NCBI GenBank assembly: GCA_963763575.1
Contig: CAVXPD010000026.1
Location: forward strand, 1-64,000
Source: Bog-473 sp963763575
GTDB lineage: Bacteria; Actinomycetota; Acidimicrobiia; Acidimicrobiales; RAAP-2
Length of the DNA: 64,000 nt
Reading direction: 5' to 3'
Positions within the stretch are counted from its first letter, which is position 1. Every line of letters begins with the position of its first letter. The notes under the pieces were generated by a model. The model saw nothing but the letters and a program-made list of their open reading frames with translations, ran no database searches and had not been told where the DNA came from. Made by a program: the position numbers and the translations under genes. Shown here in pieces: positions 1-9,272 of this stretch.

Positions 1-326
1 ACGGGGCGTAGGGCGTCCGCATTTCTTGAGCCCCCATCAGCCTGTTCGGCAACTCGAATTGCGCCCAAAACACCAGGGAAGACAGAGCCCGGACCACCGG
101 CGCTTCACGGCGTCAAGTCGCCGGCTCGGCTCGCAACAACTTCTGGCGGCTTCGCGATCGTTGAAGTTCGCCCTACGGGCGAACCCGCCAGAACTTCTTG
201 CTCGGCCCAAGGGCTGCCCTCTCCGGAACTTGACCCCGCTTCGCTGCCGGCGGGAATCGCCGTTCATCGAACGACGCAGCGGCGTCGTTCGCAAGGAACG
301 AAGCCAAGAGCATAAGGAGCAAGACA
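1..326. other. Upstream flank of mobile-element ssb, no gene
   Basis: No reading frame here resembles a protein. The stretch holds a nested inverted repeat (listed separately) in the region leading into the ssb remnant. It may contain the promoter and perhaps a transfer or replication origin of the element, but nothing in it matches an origin I can name. Confidence 0.4.
141..193. repeat. Nested inverted repeat in mobile element
   Basis: The inner hairpin at 166-184 has a perfect 8-bp stem (GTTCGCCC/GGGCGAAC) around a 3-nt loop. Outer arms TTCTGGCGG (141-149) and CCGCCAGAA (185-193) form a further perfect 9-bp stem. Cruciforms like this are common in transfer or replication origins of actinobacterial plasmids and ICEs, and a relaxase gene follows, so oriT is a possible role. 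That is inference; no nic site can be recognised by eye. Confidence 0.5.
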
Positions 327-716
327 ATGAGCAACGCGACCACCATCTACCGGGAACCTGACTCGGGAACCCGAAATCCGCTACACCAAAGAGGGTCAAG
401 CCACGACCCAGCTCGGCGTGGCCGTCAACCGGCGCTGGCAGGACCGGACCACCCAGGAATGGCAGGAGGCGACGTCGTTCTTCGACGTCGTGTGCTGGCG
501 TGACCTGGCCGAGAACGTGGCGCTCAGCCTGTCCAAGGGGATGCGCGTCGTGGTCACCGGCCGCATCGAGCAGCGCAGTTGGGAGACCGACGACGGTGAG
601 CACCGCTCCAAGGTCGAGATCGTGGCCGACGAGATCGGCCCATCCTGCGTTTCGCCACCGCCGACGTGCAGCGGGCCGAGCGCCGGAGCGAAGGCCGAAT
701 CAAGTCGCCTAGCCAC
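327..716 (+). pseudogene. ssb: Single-stranded DNA-binding protein, frameshifted
   Basis: An SSB-type OB fold is readable in pieces. ATG 327 starts MSNATTIYG; an extra base near 347 moves the rest (LTREPEIRYTKEG, then FFDVVCWRDLAENVALSL and GMRVVVTGRIEQRSWE) into the next frame. A second shift near 640 throws off the end of the OB domain (LRFATADVQRAERR). The acidic C-terminal tip typical of SSB cannot be found. SSB would coat single-stranded DNA during transfer of the element. The 5' part lies directly before the relaxase, as in many integrative elements. Either decayed or affected by sequencing errors; the 3' boundary is approximate. Confidence 0.7.
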
Positions 717-1118
717 TCGTGGACTTCCTGCTCACGCAGATCCCCAGCAGCAACAGCCCCGGCTCAGCCGGGGCTGTTGCGCGTCCGGAGCCCAGGACGC
801 GCGCCGGCCGAGCCGGCGTTGGCGCGTCTGTCGGCTCGAGGAGCACGCAGCCCGACCGTCTGACGATCCCCCGAGCCAGCACGTCGCCCGCACTCTGACA
901 ATCCGCCGACATCATTTCGCCCCCACCCGCTCACTCCTACCCAGTCCCCCTCCCTCCCGAGCCAGATCACTACCTTCTCGGCCGCCCATCAGCCACATCA
1001 GTTTGCTTCACACGTGTGGCATTCGAGGGGGGTCGGGCTTGCCCGAGGGGGCCGATGGTGGTCGTCCGCCCTTCTGAGAGGTGCGGGACGAGGGCCGTCC
1101 CGGCGAGGGGAGCAGGCC
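717..1118. other. Intergenic between ssb remnant and relaxase
   Basis: Besides the terminator-like hairpin at 750-780, I see no credible gene in these 400 bases. The relaxase promoter should lie here, but no -35/-10 pair stands out. Confidence 0.4.
750..780 (+). terminator. Strong hairpin after ssb
   Basis: A perfect 14-bp stem (GCAACAGCCCCGGC/GCCGGGGCTGTTGC) surrounds a TCA loop, just past the end of the ssb remnant. No T tract follows, which is usual for GC-rich actinobacterial terminators. Its position fits transcription termination after ssb. Confidence 0.65.
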
Positions 1119-4100
1119 GTGATCTCGCTACGCCGGATGACCCTGGGGTCGGGCTATCGCTACCTGATGGAGTCTGTCGCGGTCGGTGACGGCGCCCCGG
1201 GTCACACCTCCAACCTGACCCGCTACTACGCAACGTCGGGGACCCCGCCCGGCGTGTTCTTGGGCGCCGGCCTGGGCGGCCTCGACGACGGCCGCGGGGT
1301 CGAGCCGGGTTCGCCGGTGACCGAGCAGCACCTGTTCAATCTGCTGGGGATGTGCGCCGACCCGATCACCGGCCAGGCGCTCGGCCGCCAGCCCAACCGC
1401 ACGCACCTGTCCCTGGCAAAGCGGGTGGCCGAGCGGGTTGCCGCCATCCCGGCCACCCACACCGGCACCGAACGGGCCGAGGAGAGGGCCCGCATCGAGG
1501 CCGAGGAACGGGCGAAGGGAGGGACGTTCCGCACGCCCGTGGCCGGGTTCGACCTGACCTTCTCGCCGTCCAAGTCGGTGTCTGTCGGCCTGGGCGTTGG
1601 CCGACCGGGAGACCAAGGCCCAGATCTACGCCTGCCATCGCCGGGCCATCGAGGTCGTGCTCACCTACGCCGAGCGCGAGGTGTTCCACTCGCGTTCGGG
1701 CACCAACGGCGTGGTGCAAGAAGACGTCGAAGGAGTCGTGGCCGCCGCCTTCACCCACTGGGACTCGAGGGCCGGGGATCCCCAGCTCCACGACCATGTG
1801 GTGGTGGCCAACCGCGCCCGCTCGGTCTCCGACGGCACGTGGCGGACGCTCGATTCCCGGGGCCTGTTCAAGTCCGTCGTGGCGCTCTCCGAGCTGCACC
1901 AGGGCGTGCTCAGCGACCTGTTGACCGAGGAGTTGGGGTGGGGCTGGGACGGTCGGGCTCGCCGCCACTCCGAGCAGCTCCGTTTCGAAGTGACCGGGGT
2001 GCCCGAGGCCCTGATGGCCGAGTTCTCCCAGCGCTCGGCCGCCATCGAGGAGCGCAAGACAGTCTCTGATCGGCGAGTTCGTCGCCGCGTATGGCCGCCA
2101 GCCGACCAGTGCGGAGGTCCTCGACCTGCGGCGCCGGGCGACGCTCGAGACCCGGCCGGCCAAGGAACACCACAGCCTGGCCGAGATGACCGGGGGCTGG
2201 CGCCGGCGGGCCGAGGGCTACATCGGCGACGACCAGGTCTCGTGGGTCGCGGGACTGGCGGACCGCAACGATCTTCCGCTTCTGCACGCCGGCGACCTGG
2301 CCGATGGCATCCTGGCCGACGCAGCCGGCGTGGCGGTGCAGCGCGTGGCCGAACGCCGGGCCACCTTCAGCCGGGCCAACGTCTTGGCCGAGGTGCACCG
2401 CCAACTGCACGGGGTCCGTTTCGCCTCGCCCGACGAGCGGATCGCCGTGGCCGAGCGCACGGCTGACCTGGCTCTGGCCCAGTCGCTGCTCGATCTCGGC
2501 GCCCGAGCTGCACCACACGCCCGAGCGGCTCCGCCGGGCCGACGGGACGAGCCGGTTCCGGGCCAAGGGCCACGAGGTCTACACCACGGCCACCCTCTTG
2601 GAGGCCGAGGCCCGCCTGCTCGAGGCCGGGCGCCAGGTCGGCGGTCCGGCCGTCTCCATGGGCACGGTGGCGACGGTCACCGGGGCCAACCTGCCCGGCC
2701 GGGACCACAGGCTTGTCCCTCGACCAGGCCCTGGCGGTGGAGCAGATCGCCACTTCGGGCGCCGGCTTGACGTCCTGGTCGGCCCGGCCGGGACGGGCAA
2801 GTCCACCACGATGGCCGGGCTCCGGGCGGTGTGGGAAGCCGAGCACGGGGCGGGCTCGGTGCTCGGTCTGGCCCCCTCTGCCGCCGCGGCCGAGGTGCTG
2901 GCCGGCGAGCTCGGCATCGACACCGAGAACACGGCCAAGTGGCTCTACGAGCACCGCCGGGAAGCCGAGCGGCTGCACAGATTGGCGGACTTCCGCCGCG
3001 AACTCGGCGTCGGCTCACCTCTCCTCCCAGCGACGATCGGCCACCCGGCTGCGACGGCGCATGGCCGCGGCCGAAGCCGAACTGGCCCGCTGGCGGCTCC
3101 GCGGCGGCCAGCTGGTGATCGTCGACGAGGCCAGCCTGGCCGGCACCTTCGCCCTCGACGAGCTGGTGAGCGCGGCCGGAGCCGCCGGGGCCAAGGTGGT
3201 CCTCGTCGGTGACCACGCGCCAGATCAGCGCGGTCGAGGCCGGCGGGATGTTCGCCGCCCTGGTGCGTGACCGCGACGGCCTGGCCCCCGCAACTGAGCG
3301 ACGTGCGCCGGTTCACCCACGACTGGGAGAAGGAGGCCAGCGTCGAGCTGCGGCAGGGTTCTCCCGACGCCATCGACGCCTACGCAGCACACGGGCGGAT
3401 CAGCGAGGGGAGCCGTGACGAGATGCTCGACGCCCTCTATCTGGGGTGGAAGGAGGACACCGAGGCCGGCCGGACGAGCCTGATGATCGCCGGAGACCTG
3501 GGCAGCGTCAGCGAGCTCAACGGCCGGGCCCGGGCCGACCGGATCGCCGCCGGAGAGGTCGAAGAGCGCGGGTTGGACGTGGCCGGCGGAGGGACGGCCG
3601 GGGTGGGCGACCAGGTGGTCACCCGTCAGAACGACCGGCGTCTCGCCACCGGCCGAGGCTGGGTCCGCAACGGCGACCAGTGGACCGTCACTGCCACCCA
3701 CGACGACGGTTCCATGACCCTCCAGCGGGTCAAGGGCACCGGGAAAGTGGTGCTCCCGGCCGACTACGTGGCCGAGCACGTCGAGCTGGCCTACGCCTCG
3801 ACGGCGCATCGGGCCCAGGGGCGCAGCGTCGACACGGCGCACGCCATGGTCTCTCCGACCACCACCCGCGAGGTCCTCTACGTCTCGGCCACCAGGGGAA
3901 GGGAGCCCAACCGGCTCTACGTGGACACCCACTACGACCCCGACCCGCAGACCTCCCACGACGGAACGGCCGAGCCGGTGACCGCTCGCCAGGTGCTGGC
4001 CGGGGTCCTGCGCAACGAGGGTGCCGATGTGGCGGCCCACGAGATGATCCGCCGCGAACAGCACGAGGCAGAAGGCATGGAGCGCCTCTCGGCCGAGTAC

Positions 4101-4804
4101 CTGACGCTGGCCACACTCGCCCAAGCAGAGCGCTGGGAGGCCCTGCTGGTCCGCTCGGGGCTGACCGAGTGCCGAGCTCGAAGCCGTCCGGGCCAGCGAG
4201 GCGCACGGCCCGCTGCTGGCCTCGTTCCGTGAGGCCGAAGCCCGCGGCCTCGACGTCGAGGCGGCCGTCCCTCGACTGGTCGCCCGGCGCTCCCTGGCCG
4301 ACGCCGCCGACGTGGCGGCGGTGCTCCACGGCCGGGTGGACCGTTGGGCCCAGGCGGCCGGAGGCCGGCGGCGGACCGCCGGACAATCTCATCGCCGGGC
4401 TGATCCCGAGGGTCCAAGGTGTCAGTGATCCCGAGATGGCCCAGGCGTTGGCCGAGCGGGACAGGCGATGGAAGAGCGAGCCCGTCACGCTGGCCGCCCA
4501 AGCGATCGAGGCCGGGGCCGGCTGGGTGCAACGCCTCGGGAGCCTGCCGTCCGATCCTGCCCGACGGGCGCGCTGGGTGCGTGAAGTCTCGACGGTCGCC
4601 GCCTACCGGGACCGCTGGCACATCACCGAGCAACGCAGCATCGGGGCCAAGAGCGACGTCGGGAGCACCGAGCAGATGGGCCAGCGCCAGCGGGCACTGG
4701 CCGCGGCAGAGCGCGCCGTGGCCATCAGCCACGACGCTCATGGCGAACAGGCACGCCCCGACTGGGAGCCGCAGATCGAGGTGGTGAGGGGAGTCGAGCT
4801 CTGA
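1119..4804 (+). pseudogene. MobF-family conjugative relaxase/helicase (TraA/TrwC type), multiply frameshifted
   Basis: This would nick and unwind the element at oriT for conjugative transfer. GTG 1119 begins VISLRRMTLGSGYRYLMESV, typical of actinobacterial relaxases. The relaxase domain has FDLTFSPSKSVSV and the histidine motif DPQLHDHVVVANR near 1780-1815. The RecD/TraI-like helicase follows: Walker A VGPAGTGKSTT near 2780, Walker B LVIVDEAS near 3115, motif V STAHRAQG near 3800 and motif VI YVSATRGREPNRLY near 3885. The corrected protein would be about 1,225 residues, normal for the family. Reading requires about nine +1 shifts (near 1599, 2062, 2507, 2712, 3011, 3216, 3288, 4168, 4372) and one -1 near 2755. 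The gene is non-functional as written. The stop lies 10 bp from the convergent integrase stop. Confidence 0.85.
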
Positions 4805-4814
4805 GTGGGCGTCC

Positions 4815-6318
4815 CTATGCCGCGCCAAGGAGGCTCTGCTCGAGCCGTCGGACGCCCCGGTCTTCTCGCCCGGGAGCCACTCCCTGGTAGATGTCGAGAA
4901 ACACCGACAGCGTCCGGTGGCCTGACCAGCGCTGGCAGACGACCGCATCGACTCCCTCCCGTAGCCACCAGGAGCAGGCGGCATGGCGCAGGTCGTGGCG
5001 CCGGAGGCGCGAGAGTTTGGATTGGCGGGGGTCGTCGGGTGCGAGGTCGGCCCGGCGGGGGAACAACTTGGCGCATGCCGGCTCCCACACGCTGGCGGCG
5101 AACCGGTCGCTGACGAAGGCTTTGCCGTTGCGGTGGAACACGAGCCCTCCAGGACCTTCGCCGTAGAGTTCCTGGTGCTGACGGAGCTTGGCGACCAAGA
5201 GCGACGGCACGGGGACACGGCGGCTCTCGGTGAGATCCCGGTCCTTGAGCGGTCCCCATTCGGGGTCCTCGTCGGGGTCGAGCCACCGATCCTGGGTCGG
5301 GCGATGAGTGCGCCGGACGACCAGCCATCCAGGCTCATCGGCCGAAGGCAGCTCCAGATCCTCGCTCAGAAGACCCGCCGCTTCTCCCGGCCGGAGACCA
5401 CAGAGAGCCATGACCAGCACGAAACACTCGACCTCCCCGCCCCACGCCCCCTCGGTGACGCATGCCTCGGCCAGCGACAGTGACTGGGACACGCTGAGCA
5501 CCATGTCGGCGTCCACGGCCAGACCGGCCCGTCCGGCAGCCAGCGTGGACTTGCCCTTCACCTTGCGCCGGGCGCGGACCACCACCCACGGGCTGCGGTC
5601 GATCGGGAGGTCATCCCGAGTGATGGCCCAGTTCCAGGCCGCCCTGAGCGGCTGCAAGTAACGGGTCTGGGTCGCCGCCGACAGCCGCGTGCCCGGGTTT
5701 GCGTTCGCTGACCTCGAGCAGGGAGACGAATGCCTCAATCTGCTTCGAGGTGAGCGAGTCGGCGGGAGCCGAATGGGCTTCCAGCCACAGCTGCCCTGCC
5801 CTCTGCCGATCGGTGATCCGCCCTTCCAGGTGGGCCGGCAGGAAGCTGGCGTGGCTCAGGTAGTCCTCGACGGCGACGAGATCGTCACCAGTCAGCTCGA
5901 CGCCCGGCACCAGGAGCCAGCGGCGGGCCCGGTTGAACGACCGTGCGGCAGCTTCCTTGGTCGCCGGCTCCCATTCGGGGTGTTGGTGGAAATAGAGCTC
6001 GGTCAGGGCGAACACCGAGGGGGCCACCGGCCCGGTTGGCGTCTGCGGTTCGACGAACTGCTTCGTCTTGAGATCAAAGGGAAGCCCCCGGGCGAAATCC
6101 CGCTCGGCCCGCTCCCTCCACGTCTCGGCCAATCCGGCCTTGTGGAAGCGCTTGAACCACTGGACGCCGTCAGACTTGCCCTTGACGTCCCAGCAGTCGA
6201 CATTCCGCCGCCGGACCTCACCGCTGGCCCGGTCGGGCACCCGCTGGACTCTCGTCTGCTTGACGACCCATGCCTGGCACGTCCTCGGAACCCACGGGTC
6301 CGGGTAATTGCGGGCCAT
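4815..6318 (-). pseudogene. int: Tyrosine recombinase (phage-type integrase), one frameshift
   Basis: Site-specific integrase of the element. ATG 6318 is preceded by a good ribosome site (GGAGGTGA). The N-terminal half (about 205 residues, SAM-like core-binding region) runs until a +1 shift near 5700-5710, where QIEAFVSLLEV passes into PGTRLSAATQTRYLQPL. The catalytic half keeps every key residue: first Arg in GLRPGEA, HDLRH, GH in RWSGHRTLS and the tyrosine in FLDIYQGV. Corrected length is about 500 residues. It faces the relaxase tail to tail and sits 280 bp from tRNA-Thr, a usual arrangement near an attachment site, although here the 5' end of the tRNA faces the gene. Confidence 0.85.
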
Positions 6319-6597
6319 GGCGATCACCTCCAACCGGCTCACCGCGGAGGTGGGCCGTACCTAGCGGTCCGGGTCCGGACCACCAGCGTACCCCCGTCAG
6401 GTTGAATCTGGGTTGAATTGAGACCAATCTGGAGGCCAAAATCCCCTATGTCGGCCTCTATCCGCGGTCAGTCGGCGGCTCTCGCAGGACGCGGCATGGT
6501 CAATGGCCTGATGCCAACCTGCGCCGTTGAACAGGGATTTTAAGGGAAGTACCCGTGGCTCATGGGGCAACACCAGACGACCTAGAATGGGCCTGCC

Positions 6598-6670
6598 GCC
6601 CGAGTAGCTCAGTCGGTAGAGCACTTCACTTGTAATGAAGATGTCGCGGGTTCGATTCCTGCCTCGGGCT
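6598..6670 (+). tRNA. tRNA-Thr (anticodon TGT)
   Basis: A complete 73-nt cloverleaf: acceptor GCCCGAG pairs with CTCGGGC, discriminator T, D arm AGCTCAGTCGGTAGAGC, anticodon stem CTTCA/TGAAG with loop CTTGTAA giving anticodon TGT, and T arm GCGGGTTCGATTCCTGC. It reads ACA codons. No encoded CCA. Such tRNA genes are common integration targets, but no duplicated 3' segment of it is visible elsewhere in the window. Confidence 0.96.
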
Positions 6671-6854
6671 CGGCTGGAGAGCGTCGATGCGGCGCGGCAT
6701 CGCAAATGTTTCACGGAACCCGTAATGGGCTCCAGAAATCACGAGTAATTGATTTACGGTTCCTGCGGACGTGGACGGGAGGCGTGGCGGGACCTGAGGG
6801 TGTGCTGCCTTCGGGGTCCGAGGAGCACCGAGGAACACATGCTGGGAGGCATCG

Positions 6855-7271
6855 ATGGTGTCTGACTTCAAGAAGTTCATTCTGCGAGGGAACGTGGTGG
6901 ATCTGGCCGTGGCCGTCGTCGTCGGCGTGGCCTTCGCCGCCGTGGTCACGGCATTCGTGAACGACTTGATCACGCCGCTCATCGCCGCCATCTTCGGCAA
7001 ACCGAACTTCTCGAACCTCTACTTCACGTTGCACAACTCGAGGTTTCACTACGGATCCTTCATCAACGCACTGCTGTCGTTCCTCATCATCGCGACCGTG
7101 GTTTTCTTCGCAGTGGTCGTGCCACTGACCGCGCTGATGCGGCGCCTCAACGTCCTGCCGAAGGACGAGCCCGAGCCCGAGACGCACCCGTGCCCAGAGT
7201 GCCTGAGCGACATCCCGGTCGCGGCACACCGTTGCGCCTTCTGCACCTCAGAGGTGAGGGCGGCGGCTTGA
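6855..7271 (+). CDS. mscL: Large-conductance mechanosensitive channel with zinc-ribbon tail
   Basis: A 138-residue MscL homologue that opens under membrane tension to release osmolytes after hypo-osmotic shock. The N-terminus MVSDFKKFILRGNVVDLAVA is characteristic. TM1 spans about residues 16-45 and TM2 about 70-95, with the periplasmic loop between. The C-terminus differs from the E. coli protein: after a short acidic linker there is a CPEC...CAFC pair (residues 113-116 and 127-130), a rubredoxin-like zinc knuckle seen in some actinobacterial MscL proteins. Start ATG 6855 fits the family's start. It appears to be a single-gene unit behind tRNA-Thr. Confidence 0.93.
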   Translation: MVSDFKKFILRGNVVDLAVAVVVGVAFAAVVTAFVNDLITPLIAAIFGKPNFSNLYFTLHNSRFHYGSFINALLSFLIIATVVFFAVVVPLTALMRRLNVLPKDEPEPETHPCPECLSDIPVAAHRCAFCTSEVRAAA

Positions 7272-7354
7272 GCTCTGAGCGGGGGACACCGGCGGCAAAC
7301 CGATGTAGATTTGACCGTCCGATCGAGGCCAGCCTGACCAAGGGAGACCACGCA

Positions 7355-7921
7355 GTGGAAGGTTCGAACGTACGGTTTCGTGCGAGCTTCCGGCGTATGG
7401 ACGAGTCCACGGCGGAGGAATGGGCGCAGATGGAAGCCCAAGATGACTGCCTGATCGCCTCACTACCGGATCGGCTCCTTGAACAGCTCCGGATGCTCGA
7501 TTCAGACGCCGGTGGCTTTGCTGTCGACAGGCTCACTCACAGCCTCCAGACCGCCGACCGGGCGGAACGGGATGGGCGAGATGACGCGTATCTCATCTGC
7601 GCGCTCCTGCACGACATCGGTGACGTCCTCGCGCCACTCAATCATGCCGACGTGGCGGCGGCCATCGTCAAACCCTGGGTCCCCGACTCCTACTACTGGA
7701 TGGTCAAGCACCATGGGGTCTTCCAGGGGTACTACTTCTGGCACTACCTCGGCGGAAACCGCAATGCTCGCGACGAACTCAGGGATCACGAATATTACGA
7801 ACTTGGCGAGGAGTTCGTCCGCAAATACGACATGTTGGCCTTCGACCCCGAATATCCGACTCCCCCCCTCGAGCACTACGAGTCGCTCCTTCGCGGTTTC
7901 TTCGTCGAGCGCCCTGACTGA
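7355..7921 (+). CDS. HD-domain protein (MIOX/PhnZ-like fold)
   Basis: A 188-residue metal-dependent HD-superfamily protein. Ligand motifs in order: LTHSLQTADRA (first His), LLHDIGDV (HD pair), LNHADVAA, then HHGVFQGYYFWHYLG. The spacing resembles small HD-domain oxygenases and phosphohydrolases related to PhnZ and myo-inositol oxygenase, which use a mixed-valent di-iron centre. The substrate is unknown. The start is taken as GTG 7355 because AAGGGAG lies 9 bases upstream; an in-frame ATG at 7397 is the alternative. It is followed in the same direction by an acyl-CoA dehydrogenase 100 bp on, but no shared pathway is evident. Confidence 0.75.
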   Translation: MEGSNVRFRASFRRMDESTAEEWAQMEAQDDCLIASLPDRLLEQLRMLDSDAGGFAVDRLTHSLQTADRAERDGRDDAYLICALLHDIGDVLAPLNHADVAAAIVKPWVPDSYYWMVKHHGVFQGYYFWHYLGGNRNARDELRDHEYYELGEEFVRKYDMLAFDPEYPTPPLEHYESLLRGFFVERPD

Positions 7922-8023
7922 AGCGCATCTTCGTGGTGTCCTCGATCGGGGCGTGATCGGTTCGGGCGACGTGGAAATATCCGCGGCGAAGGGGACTAGA
8001 GGCTTCAACCGGAGGCGACGACG

Positions 8024-9181
8024 ATGAACCTGGAATTCACCGCGGAGCAACGGAGTCTCCGACGACAGCTCCGGGAGTACTTCGAGGCTTTGGTGGCAGA
8101 GATTGAAGGATCCGACTTTGAGGAGCCGACCTATACCCACTACATCCGCCGAATGGGTGAGGACGGCTGGCTGGGCCTCGGATGGCCGATCGAGTACGGC
8201 GGCCAGTCGCGAGGCGCCATCGACCAGATGATCTTCGTCGAAGAGTCGCACTGGGCGGGCGTCCCCTTACCTCTGCTGACCCTGAACAGCGTCGGTCCCA
8301 CCCTTATGGCCCTCGGCACTGCTGAGCAGAAGCGGCGGATCCTCCCTGGCATTGTCCGTGGCGAGATCCATTTTTCCATCGGGTACACCGAGCCGTCGGC
8401 CGGAACCGACTTGGCCTCGCTGCAGACACGGGCCGTTCGGGACGGGGACGAGTACGTCATCAACGGCCAGAAGATCTTCACCAGCGCCATCCAGTACGCC
8501 GACTACGTCTGGTTGGCCGCGCGCACCGACCCAGATGCGCCCAAACACAAAGGCCTGTCCGTCTTCATCGTGCCCGTGGACAGCCCTGGCTTCCAGTGGG
8601 TGCCGTTGACGACTATCGCGGGCGAGTTCACGAGCTCAACCTTCTACGAGGACGTTCGGGTTCCGGCCGAGAATCTGGTGGGAGCGGAGAACGAGGGCTG
8701 GAAACTCATCACCAATCAGCTCAATCTTGAACGGGTCGCGATCTGCCCGAGCTCGGGATTGCTCCGGGGCCTGACTGACGTTCGCCATTGGGCTCGTGGC
8801 CACGAACTGAGGGACGGACGCGCCGTGATCGATCATGAGTGGGTCCAGATCATCCTGGCCAAGGTGCGGGCCAAAATCGAAGTGCTCAAGCTGTTCAACT
8901 GGAAGGTGGCGTGGGCCTCCGACAAGGGGTTGAACCCCGCCGATGCGTCTGCCACCAAGGTCTACGGGACCGAACTCGCCCTCGAGGTCTATCGAGCGCT
9001 TCTCGAAGTAGTGGGACAGGCGGGCTACCTGGTCGAAGGCTCGCCGGGCGCCGTCCTGCGAGGCCGACTCGAACAACAGGCACGTAGCCAGACCATCTTC
9101 ACTTTCGGGGGTGGCACCAACGAGATCCAGCGCGACATCATCGCCATGATCGGACTAGGCATGCCCCGGGCTCCTCGCTGA
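8024..9181 (+). CDS. Acyl-CoA dehydrogenase
   Basis: A 385-residue flavoprotein that introduces a 2,3-double bond into an acyl-CoA thioester and passes electrons to ETF. Family signatures: IGYTEPSAGTDLASLQTRAV in the middle domain (FAD/substrate contact) and TFGGGTNEIQRDIIA near the C-terminus. The N-terminal helical domain starts MNLEFTAEQRSLRRQL. The sequence looks like the FadE subgroup common in steroid- and lipid-degrading actinobacteria, but the substrate cannot be read from it. ATG 8024 follows GGAGG at a good distance. No beta-oxidation partner is next to it. Confidence 0.92.
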   Translation: MNLEFTAEQRSLRRQLREYFEALVAEIEGSDFEEPTYTHYIRRMGEDGWLGLGWPIEYGGQSRGAIDQMIFVEESHWAGVPLPLLTLNSVGPTLMALGTAEQKRRILPGIVRGEIHFSIGYTEPSAGTDLASLQTRAVRDGDEYVINGQKIFTSAIQYADYVWLAARTDPDAPKHKGLSVFIVPVDSPGFQWVPLTTIAGEFTSSTFYEDVRVPAENLVGAENEGWKLITNQLNLERVAICPSSGLLRGLTDVRHWARGHELRDGRAVIDHEWVQIILAKVRAKIEVLKLFNWKVAWASDKGLNPADASATKVYGTELALEVYRALLEVVGQAGYLVEGSPGAVLRGRLEQQARSQTIFTFGGGTNEIQRDIIAMIGLGMPRAPR

Positions 9182-9272
9182 CCGGTGCCCCAATCACCGG
9201 GATGGGGTGTCACCCTACGCACCTTGGGGGCAGGACTCGGCGTGCCCGACAACGCCGGTAGGTCGTACGCCG

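Noticed and set aside
6397..6714. Minus-strand frame of 105 codons across the tRNA
   Set aside because: It is the antisense of tRNA-Thr; the apparent protein is a common artefact of such genes.
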